A DNA stretch of 64,000 bases from JANMES01 sp038329865 (lineage in GTDB: Bacteria; Planctomycetota; Phycisphaerae; Tepidisphaerales; Tepidisphaeraceae): the NCBI GenBank assembly GCA_038329865.1, contig JBBQNK010000022.1:1-64000 (forward strand), written 5' to 3'. Below, one piece after another: positions 57,697 through 64,000 of the stretch. A program made the position numbers and the translations under genes. The notes below the pieces were generated by a model, which saw nothing but the letters and a program-made list of their open reading frames with translations, searched no databases and was not told the origin of the DNA. Every line of letters starts with the position of its first letter. The first letter of the stretch is position 1.

Positions 57697-59281
57697 ACTT
57701 CATCCGCAACACCAGCGCCGCGCCGTCGGTGCTGGTGCGAATTTCGTAAACCCAGCCCAGATTCATCACGCCCGCGAATTCCGAAGCGAGGAGTTTCGCC
57801 CCTTGCTCGGCGTTCGCGTCGGGGCCGATGCGGGTGGTGAATGCCAGCACGTTCGAGCGGACGCCGAGCGTGAAGACGCCGTCGGCGTATTGCTGGATCA
57901 GCTCGACGGCGCAGTCGGCGGCGCGGTCGATCAGGTTCGGGAGCAGGCTTCGGACCATTTCGCCGGCCGGGCCGAGGAGGGCGGTCGGGAGGTCGAGCTT
58001 GGTCTGCTGGTGGAGCGCGGCGTCGATCTGCTTGGCGATGTCGGACTGCCGGCTCGTGCTGTTGGAGCGGATGATGCTCGATTTGTCCGAGTCGAAAAGC
58101 TCGGCGATGAGTGAATCGTTGACCATCACGCGCGAAGGCGCCTCGGCCGGCGCGGCGGCGAGAATCTTCGCGGCGTCCTCGCCTTTCCGCAGGCGAACCA
58201 GTCGCTTGATTGCGGTCTTCGGCTGCTTGGTGTTTTCTGAGGCGAACAAAATCGCACGGCTGATCGCGTGGCGGACTTTCTTGTCCATCAACGCGTCGGG
58301 CGTGCAGGTGATGCCAAGCACCTGGCTGGCTTCGGCGGGCATCGGGGCGATCTCGATCTCGTCGGCATGCGCGTAGCCGAGCTTGGCGAGTTGGTTGGCG
58401 ATGAAGACCAGGTACGCCGCCTGCCGCAGCGGCAGCGGGTCGGTTGTTTCGAAGGCTTTTTCCGGGTGGTGGTGGAAGCGAATCGCCTGCACGAGATCCG
58501 ACGGCAACGCCCACGTGTGCGCGAGCGACGCGCCCAGGCCGGCGTGATCCGTGCCGAGCAATCGCGCCTCGCGATGCCGGCCGTCCTCGTTGTCGACGGC
58601 GGCGGCCTCGGCGATTTGCGTGCGCAGCGACGGCTGCGAGATCATCGCGAGCTTGCCGATGTCGTGCAGCAGGCCGAGGGTGGAAACGAACCCGCGGTCG
58701 ACTGAGCTGACGCGATCGGCCAGCACTTCCGCCACGTAACTGACGGCCAGCGAGTGCACCCACAAATCTTCCGCTTCCGTCGCGGCCGCGCCGGTGGCGG
58801 GGAGCATTTCATCGAGACGCAGACGGATCAGCACGGATTTGACGAGTGCCAGCCCGAGATAACTCACAGCCTCCGTCACGGACGTGATTTTTCGCTTCAG
58901 CCCCATCGCGGAGCTGTTGACCGTGCGCAGCAGCGTGGCCGCCAACACCGGATCGCTCGCGGCGACGACGCCCACTGACGCGGCGGTTGAATTCGCGTTC
59001 TGCACTTCGCGCAGAAGTTCCACCACGACATTCGGCAGCGGCGGGATCTGCGCAAGCGTCTGCCGCACGTCCGGCAGCATCTCGCCGACGGAGTGCGATA
59101 CGTCGGCCGACTGCGGCACGCGGATGCGATAACCACAGGGCGTGACGATGTACTGGTCGACCGTGCCGTGCGTCGGGTCGACTTCGGTCATCGTGTTGTT
59201 GACGTCAAGTTCGGAAGAAGTGCCCGCCCCGCGCAAACCCAGCAGGTCGAGAAGCCAATCGATTAATCCAATGCTGCTCAT
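57695..59281 (-). CDS. HDOD-domain signalling protein
   Basis: 528 residues. The HDOD domain lies at about 75-275: LAQIPPLPNVVVELLREVQN, MGLKRKITSVTEAVSYLGLA, then LGLLHDIGKLAMISQPSL with an HD pair still present, LGTDHAGLGASLAHTWALP. HDOD proteins usually act in chemotaxis or stress signalling without phosphohydrolase activity. The C-terminal 150 residues (LPTALLGPAGEMVRSLLPNL) look like an alpha/beta sensor or PilZ-like part. Its regulator partner is not in the window. Confidence 0.85.
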   Translation of the reverse strand: MSSIGLIDWLLDLLGLRGAGTSSELDVNNTMTEVDPTHGTVDQYIVTPCGYRIRVPQSADVSHSVGEMLPDVRQTLAQIPPLPNVVVELLREVQNANSTAASVGVVAASDPVLAATLLRTVNSSAMGLKRKITSVTEAVSYLGLALVKSVLIRLRLDEMLPATGAAATEAEDLWVHSLAVSYVAEVLADRVSSVDRGFVSTLGLLHDIGKLAMISQPSLRTQIAEAAAVDNEDGRHREARLLGTDHAGLGASLAHTWALPSDLVQAIRFHHHPEKAFETTDPLPLRQAAYLVFIANQLAKLGYAHADEIEIAPMPAEASQVLGITCTPDALMDKKVRHAISRAILFASENTKQPKTAIKRLVRLRKGEDAAKILAAAPAEAPSRVMVNDSLIAELFDSDKSSIIRSNSTSRQSDIAKQIDAALHQQTKLDLPTALLGPAGEMVRSLLPNLIDRAADCAVELIQQYADGVFTLGVRSNVLAFTTRIGPDANAEQGAKLLASEFAGVMNLGWVYEIRTSTDGAALVLRMK

Positions 59282-59388
59282 ATTGGCTTACATCGGGCGA
59301 GAATCGGGCGCGCTTAACGGATGGGGGGCTGGTGAGGGCGGGGTCTGATAACGATTGGGAAATCGCGAGGCGAAAAAAATGAGAATGC

Positions 59389-59467
59389 TTGTCATCCTGA
59401 GGTACTCCGAAGGATCTGGCTGAACTCCCCTGGACGCCAGATCTTTCGGAGTACCTCAGGATGACGA
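59389..59467. repeat. Inverted-repeat element, family I
   Basis: Arms 59389-59420 and 59436-59467 are inverted copies with two or three mismatches over 32 bp, and a 15-base loop; core words GTCATCCTGAGG and CGAAGGATCTGGC. Between the dehydrogenase stop and the HDOD start, both on the minus strand. Confidence 0.9.
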
Positions 59468-59495
59468 GTCTTCAATCTGCGACTTGAATTTTCTA

Positions 59496-60476
59496 TCACA
59501 CGATCCGATCAATGAGTTCCTTACCGGACGTGAAGCACACAAGATTCTCCACGAAATGCCCCACTAGCCGCTCGAACTCATTCACGTGGCCGCCGGCGAT
59601 GTGGGGCGTAATGTAGCAGTTGGGGGCCGACCAGAGCGGCGAATCGGCGCCGAGCGGTTCGGGCGTGGTGACATCCAGATACGCGCCGGCGAGCCGGCCG
59701 GTCTCTAAACACGCGAGCAGGCCTTGCTGATCGACCGTCGTGCCTCGGCCGACGTTGTAGAAGTGGGCGTGATGGCGCATCTTCGCCAGCCGCTCGACGT
59801 TGAAGAAACCCTCCGACTCCGGCGAGGCGGGGAGAATGTTCACGATGTGGTCGGCCGTCGCGAGCAGAGCGTCGGCCTCTTTCGGCGTGACGACTTTCAC
59901 GCCGGGGCAGCTCGTGGGGTTGCGCTTCACGGCGATCAGGTTCATCTTGAACGGCGCGAGCATTTCCACCAACCGCCGGCCGATCGCGCCGAAGCCGTAG
60001 AGGATGACCGTCTGGCCCTGCAGCAAAAATGTCTTGTAGCGCGTGTCGGCGTACACCCACGATCGGTCGCTCGACTGATCGCCGAGGCACGCCGGCAGCA
60101 TACGCGAGTTGGCGAGCATCATCGCCAGCAGGTGCTGAGCGCACGGCTCGTCGTACACGCTGGAGGAGTTGGTGAACGCGCTGCCGCGGGCTTTCATAGC
60201 AGCTTTGAATCTATCGGTGTCGTAACGCGTGTAGCCGGCGCTGGTGAGGTGCACCCACTTCACGTTTGGCAGCTTGACGACTTGGTCCGGATCGGGCTGG
60301 CCGAAGGCGATGTCGGCGTGGGCGAGATTCGGGTCCGCCTCACCGGCCGAGAGATTCGTCGCCGCGAGCTTGGCGGGGAAAATCAACTCGTGCGGCACGA
60401 TGGCGGCTTTGAGCTTGGCGGTAATCTCCGCGGGAAAGGTGGCGTTGCACCAGATCGTGAGTTTGTCTTTGGCCAT
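59496..60476 (-). CDS. D-2-hydroxyacid dehydrogenase
   Basis: 326 residues from ATG 60476. NAD-binding Rossmann domain with VILYGFGAIGRRLVEM near 155 (GxGxxG); catalytic R in FYNVGRGTTVDQQGLL near 238, E in TPEPLGADSPLW near 268, and H in ITPHIAGGHVNEFER near 290 complete the triad. The N-terminal domain is short and divergent. It reduces or oxidises a 2-hydroxy acid; the substrate is not clear. Confidence 0.92.
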   Translation of the reverse strand: MAKDKLTIWCNATFPAEITAKLKAAIVPHELIFPAKLAATNLSAGEADPNLAHADIAFGQPDPDQVVKLPNVKWVHLTSAGYTRYDTDRFKAAMKARGSAFTNSSSVYDEPCAQHLLAMMLANSRMLPACLGDQSSDRSWVYADTRYKTFLLQGQTVILYGFGAIGRRLVEMLAPFKMNLIAVKRNPTSCPGVKVVTPKEADALLATADHIVNILPASPESEGFFNVERLAKMRHHAHFYNVGRGTTVDQQGLLACLETGRLAGAYLDVTTPEPLGADSPLWSAPNCYITPHIAGGHVNEFERLVGHFVENLVCFTSGKELIDRIV

Positions 60477-60498
60477 GCGGTATAGATACAAAGAGTGA

Positions 60499-60624
60499 AC
60501 CACGAAGTCACGAAGAACACGAAGGAAGGCAAAACCAGACGAGTTTCACGCTCAGATTTTCCGCACTTTGGGGGTCGAAGTTGATCAGCCGAAAACTGCT
60601 TCGTGCTCTTCGTGACTTCGTGGT
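60499..60624. repeat. Inverted-repeat element, family J (CACGAAG words)
   Basis: Arms 60499-60526 and 60598-60624 are inverted copies (ACCACGAAGTCACGAAGA and its complement), made of CACGAAG units, with a 70-bp interior. It is upstream of both divergent genes (dehydrogenase start 60476, cstA start 60637), taking up their promoter region. Confidence 0.9.
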
Positions 60625-60636
60625 AAATTATCTTTC

Positions 60637-62823
60637 ATGAACGCAATGCCTCTTCTCGTCGGCGTGTTGTGCGTGATGGCGATCGCGTATCGGTACTACA
60701 GCGCGTTCCTGGCCGCGAAGGTGGCGACGCTCGACGACTTGCGGACGACGCCGGCGGTGGTGAACGACGACGGGCAGAACTTTCATCCGACCAACAAGTG
60801 GGTTCTCTTCGGCCATCACTTCGCGGCCATCAGCGGCGCGGGCCCGCTCATCGGCCCGGTGCTGGCGGCGCAGTTCGGCTACCTGCCGGGGCTGCTGTGG
60901 ATCGTGATCGGTGTCTGCCTCGCGGGGGCGGTGCAGGATTTCCTCGTGCTCGCGATGAGCATCCGCCGCGGCGGGCGGTCGCTGGCGCAGATCGCGTTCT
61001 CCGACGTAGGCAAGGTGGCCGGCGTGGCGGCGACGGTGGCGATTTTGTTCATTCTCGTGATCGCGCTGGCGGGGCTGGGAAAGGTTGTGGTGAAGGCGCT
61101 GGGCGGGGAGGAAGTGAAATTTCCGACGCCAAGTGTCTTGGTATTACCCGCGGACAAACCGATCGTTCCGGGAGAAAACGGCACGTTTCAAGTACCGGCG
61201 GGTGCGGGCTTTGCATGGGATCAGCACGGGTTCATGCTAATCAACGAGTCGTTTCAAATGCGTAGCCCGCAGGGACTGATTGGTACCGGCGGCGAGAGTT
61301 GGGGCGACATTGTTGCCGGAAAGCAAACGGCGCTTCAGCATATGGGAAATGGATCTTGGATATATTACCCACTACCGAGCAACGCAATTCGCGTCATCCC
61401 CGGCAGTTCCTGGGGCACCTTCACCATCGCGATGACCATCCCCATCGCGCTCTTCGTCGGCCTGTACATGTACAAGCTCCGCCCCGGCCACGTGGTCGAA
61501 GCGTCGATCATCGGGGCCGTGCTCACACTGGTCGCGACGGTCGTCGGCGGGATGATTCCCGGGTCGCCGCTGGAGCCGTTCTTTAATTTGAAGGATTATC
61601 AGGTCATCTGGGCGATGGCGATTTACGGCTTCATCGCCAGCGTGCTGCCGGTGTGGATTTTGCTCTGCCCGCGGGATTATCTCAGCAGCTTTCTCAAGAT
61701 CGGCACGATCGCGATCCTCGTCGGCGGGGTGATCATCGCCAATCCGCACATGGAAGCGCCGGCGATCAACCACGCGTTCCTCGGCGGCGGGCCGGTGCTG
61801 GGGAAATCGTCGGCCATCTTTCCGTTCCTGTTCATCACGATCATGTGCGGGTCGATCAGCGGCTTTCACGCGCTGGTGAGCAGCGGCACGACGCCGAAGA
61901 TGATCAAGAAGGAATCCGACGCCCGCATGATCGGCTACGGCGCGATGCTCATTGAAGGGCTCGTTGGCGTGGTCGCGATGATCGCCGCCAGCACGCTGCC
62001 GGTGGGCGATTACTACGCGATGAACGTGGACCTGGCCAACATGCCGGCGGTGCACGAATCGATACTGCAAATCCCCGGCGGCGGGATCGAGCACATCGCC
62101 GATTACGAAGCGCTCACTCAGGAAAGCCTGCGCGGCCGAACCGGCGGGGCGGTCACGCTGGCCGTCGGCATGGCGCATATCTTCGACACCAGCGCGAAGC
62201 GCCTCGGCGCCGCGACGGCCGGCACGCTGCAGGCGATGTGGAAGTACTGGTACCACTTCGCGATTATGTTCGAAGCGCTGTTTATTCTGACGACGATCGA
62301 CACCGGCACACGCATCGGGCGGTTTCTGCTGCAGGAAGTGATGGGTAAGTTCCACCCCAGACTCGGCCTGCACGGATCGGTCTTCGCCTCGATCTTCAGC
62401 ACGGCCGTCATCGTGGCGGCGTGGTGTTACTTCATCCGGGCGAATAATTTCGCCGCCATCTGGGCGATGTTCGGCGTGGCGAACCAGATGCTCGCGGTGA
62501 TCGCGCTGGCGATCGTCTCGGCGTATCTCGCGGGCGCAGGGAAAATGAAATACCTCTGGGTCAGCGCCGGCCCGATGATCGTCGTCGCGACAACGACCAG
62601 CACCGCGGCGGTGCAGATTTTACTGCGCCAATGGAACACGCTCGTCGCCCAAGCCAACGCCGCCAAGCCCGATACGGCGATGCAGTTCAACGCGGTGATC
62701 ACCGGAAGCTTGCTGCTGCTGATCCTGCTGTGCGGGGCGATTGTGGTGGTGACGTGCGGGATCAAAATTCTCCGCACGGATCTCCCCGGGACACAAAAAA
62801 GTCTATCCCCAGCGGCCGCGTAA
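60637..62823 (+). CDS. cstA: Carbon starvation protein A (peptide/pyruvate transporter)
   Basis: 728 residues with about sixteen membrane helices. FHPTNKWVLFGHHFAAISGA near residue 50, GPLIGPVLAAQFGYLPGLLW, and CGSISGFHALVSSGTTPKMI near 415 are strong CstA signatures. A loop of about 100 residues near 150-245 is an unusual periplasmic insert. In E. coli CstA/YjiY import peptides or pyruvate under carbon starvation. Ribosome site not obvious; its upstream region contains element J. Confidence 0.95.
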   Translation: MNAMPLLVGVLCVMAIAYRYYSAFLAAKVATLDDLRTTPAVVNDDGQNFHPTNKWVLFGHHFAAISGAGPLIGPVLAAQFGYLPGLLWIVIGVCLAGAVQDFLVLAMSIRRGGRSLAQIAFSDVGKVAGVAATVAILFILVIALAGLGKVVVKALGGEEVKFPTPSVLVLPADKPIVPGENGTFQVPAGAGFAWDQHGFMLINESFQMRSPQGLIGTGGESWGDIVAGKQTALQHMGNGSWIYYPLPSNAIRVIPGSSWGTFTIAMTIPIALFVGLYMYKLRPGHVVEASIIGAVLTLVATVVGGMIPGSPLEPFFNLKDYQVIWAMAIYGFIASVLPVWILLCPRDYLSSFLKIGTIAILVGGVIIANPHMEAPAINHAFLGGGPVLGKSSAIFPFLFITIMCGSISGFHALVSSGTTPKMIKKESDARMIGYGAMLIEGLVGVVAMIAASTLPVGDYYAMNVDLANMPAVHESILQIPGGGIEHIADYEALTQESLRGRTGGAVTLAVGMAHIFDTSAKRLGAATAGTLQAMWKYWYHFAIMFEALFILTTIDTGTRIGRFLLQEVMGKFHPRLGLHGSVFASIFSTAVIVAAWCYFIRANNFAAIWAMFGVANQMLAVIALAIVSAYLAGAGKMKYLWVSAGPMIVVATTTSTAAVQILLRQWNTLVAQANAAKPDTAMQFNAVITGSLLLLILLCGAIVVVTCGIKILRTDLPGTQKSLSPAAA

Positions 62824-62846
62824 CGGCGCGGTTTTTTAGTCTTCAC

Positions 62847-63053
62847 GTAGCATGGGCTTCCAGCCCATGTCAAACGATCGTCGAGCGGACGTTCATCGCC
62901 CAAAGGTTGAAAAACCACGCTTCGAGCGGGCAGGCTTTTCTGCGAATGCGAAACGCGAAACGAAGACTTCCCGCTCGTGTCGTGGTTTTTCAAATTTTGT
63001 GCGCTTTAAGTGCGTTCAAACTTGGTTTGACACGGGCTGGAAGCCCGTGCTAC
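62847..63053. repeat. Nested inverted-repeat element, family K
   Basis: Outer arms 62847-62875 and 63025-63053, inverted with two differences in 29 bp, core GGGCTTCCAGCCC. Inner arms 62907-62930 and 62970-62993 (TTGAAAAACCACG / CGTGGTTTTTCAA). The whole can form a long broken hairpin. It follows cstA. Confidence 0.88.
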
Positions 63054-63335
63054 TTGAAATTCGTTTCCCAATGATGCCATTCTTTCAGCGGCTAGGGATC
63101 CGGCATTCCGTCCAAGAAACCCCCTCGGGGGCGAAATTCCGCGGTTCTCTCAATTGACTTTGCACCGCCCGCATTTATACTTTCCCCCCTTCCAAGCTCC
63201 CCGTGCGCGATGACGGAAACTTGTTTGGGATTCAACGTCGGCGGATTGATGTATTTTCCGCCCTGACGTTGCGGCGACGCCGACTCGCGTTGGACACTCG
63301 GAAACGTGACATCGGTGTTCACTGCAAACGGCTTC

Positions 63336-63407
63336 GCTGCCATAGCTCAGTGGTAGAGCGCCACCTTGGTAAGGTGGAGGTCCAGGGTTCAAGCCCCTGT
63401 GGCAGCT
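63336..63407 (+). tRNA. tRNA-Thr (anticodon GGT)
   Basis: 72 bases: acceptor stem GCTGCCA/TGGCAGC, discriminator T, D arm GCTC-AGTGGTA-GAGC, anticodon stem CCACC/GGTGG with loop TTGGTAA giving GGT (reads ACC/ACU), T arm CAGGG-TTCAAGC-CCCTG. No CCA encoded. tuf follows 243 bp downstream, an arrangement widely seen with tRNA genes next to tuf. Confidence 0.96.
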
Positions 63408-63429
63408 TTGGCGACATTCTGGTTGAGAT

Positions 63430-63564
63430 GTAGGCAGAGGGCAGGCGTCAGCGGGCAGTAGGCAGCTGGCAGCAGGCAGTAAAAAATTGCAGTTCCATCT
63501 GCGATTTTGATTTACTGCCAGCTGCCGGCTGCCCGCTGCCTACTGACCCCTGCCTACTGCCTAC
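63430..63564. repeat. Inverted-repeat element, family L (GGCAGTAG words)
   Basis: Arms 63430-63484 and 63510-63564 are inverted copies about 54 bp long, made of GGCAGTAGGCAG and GGCAGCTGGCAG words, with a 25-bp loop. It lies between tRNA-Thr and tuf. Confidence 0.9.
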
Positions 63565-63650
63565 CCGAAAACTCTCAACCAGTTGTCGAGTTATTAGTCA
63601 GTGGGGCGGCCTCGACAACCGCTCGGCAAGAAATTTTCGGAGACTCTGTC

Positions 63651-64000
63651 ATGGCAAAAGACGTATTCAAACGTACTAAGCCGCACGTGAACGTTGGCAC
63701 CATCGGTCACATCGACCACGGCAAGACCACGCTCACCGCGGCGCTCTCTGCCCGCTCGCAAGCCAAGTACGGCACGACGGCCAAGAACTACAAGGACATC
63801 GCCAAGGGCGGTATCGACCGCGACGCGACTAAGACGGTCACGATCGCCGCGGCACACGTGGAGTACGAATCTCCGCAACGCCACTACGCCCACGTCGACT
63901 GCCCCGGCCACGCCGACTACATCAAGAACATGATCACCGGCGCCGCTCAGATGGACGGCGCGATCCTCGTCGTCAGCGCTGCTGACGGCCCGATGCCGCA
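63651..64000 (+). CDS. tuf: Elongation factor Tu, 5' part
   Basis: The first 116 codons of EF-Tu, which brings aminoacyl-tRNA to the ribosome; the gene runs off the window. MAKDVFKRTKPHVNVGTIGH, then IDHGKTTLTAAL (P-loop G1), VDCPGHADYIKNM (G3), AAQMDGAILVVSAADGPMP. The switch I region reads RDATKTVTIAAAHVEYE where most bacteria have ARGITINTAHVEYE, a planctomycete-like variant; the Mg-binding Thr is kept. Ribosome site CGGAGA seven bases upstream. Expected to be highly expressed. Confidence 0.97.
   Translation, partial: MAKDVFKRTKPHVNVGTIGHIDHGKTTLTAALSARSQAKYGTTAKNYKDIAKGGIDRDATKTVTIAAAHVEYESPQRHYAHVDCPGHADYIKNMITGAAQMDGAILVVSAADGPMP

Overview
The window reads as chromosomal DNA of a planctomycete (Planctomycetota, perhaps class Phycisphaerae). 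This is inferred from family content: an EF-Tu with a planctomycete-like switch I, a PEP-CTERM protein with autotransporter-type beta repeats, a membrane protein ending in a CPQCGYDLR zinc ribbon, a SpoVG carrying an inserted zinc ribbon, a large GH63-like glucosidase, TPR and HEAT proteins, and many orphan or tiny operons on both strands. The base composition is GC-rich except in one island at about 10.3-15.6 kb.

Layout. 0-10 kb: GNAT enzyme; a three-gene coupled operon (coiled-coil zinc ribbon, P-loop kinase, RNase H with zinc ribbon); Na+/H+ antiporter; aldo-keto reductase; SPFH protein; a large envelope-anchored unknown. 10.3-15.6 kb: a genomic island inserted at the anticodon loop of tRNA-Ser(TGA), flanked by a 57-bp duplication of the tRNA 3' part. 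It carries a D12 adenine methyltransferase, a truncated cytosine methyltransferase, an integrase N-terminal remnant and unknown genes. 15.7-23 kb: CLC transporter (F-type motifs), PEP-CTERM giant, GH63-like glucosidase. 23-36 kb: thrS behind a Thr7 leader peptide and attenuator, M28 peptidase with an in-frame TGA, SYLF lipoprotein, TPR protein, epimerase, folE, TPR-YggX fusion, frameshifted HicB, and ilvB behind a Val5 leader peptide and terminator. 36-45 kb: ispE-spoVG, orphan nuoC, leuD-upp-terC-ptsN on one strand, a FixJ/NarL-type regulator, leuC. 45-57.5 kb: a ygaVP-like sulfur cluster (rhodanese, AhpD-like protein, ArsR), FUSC, HEAT protein, membrane-anchored coiled-coil protein with a BRCT-like end, two methyltransferases, ferredoxin. 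57.7-64 kb: HDOD protein, hydroxyacid dehydrogenase, cstA, tRNA-Thr and the start of tuf.

How it fits together. Branched-chain amino-acid synthesis is spread over ilvB, leuC and leuD, and at least ilvB appears to be controlled by ribosome-mediated attenuation. thrS has the same logic with a complete set of parts: promoter, leaderless leader peptide, antiterminator and terminator. 

The most unusual global feature is a dozen long inverted-repeat elements, each from a different sequence family and several built from short tandem words. They fill intergenic gaps, often exactly from stop codon to stop codon between convergent genes. One sits between the attenuator and thrS, one contains the ribosome-binding region of upp, and one seems to have inserted in frame into the HEAT-protein gene. 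None of the genes in the window is an obvious mobiliser of these elements.
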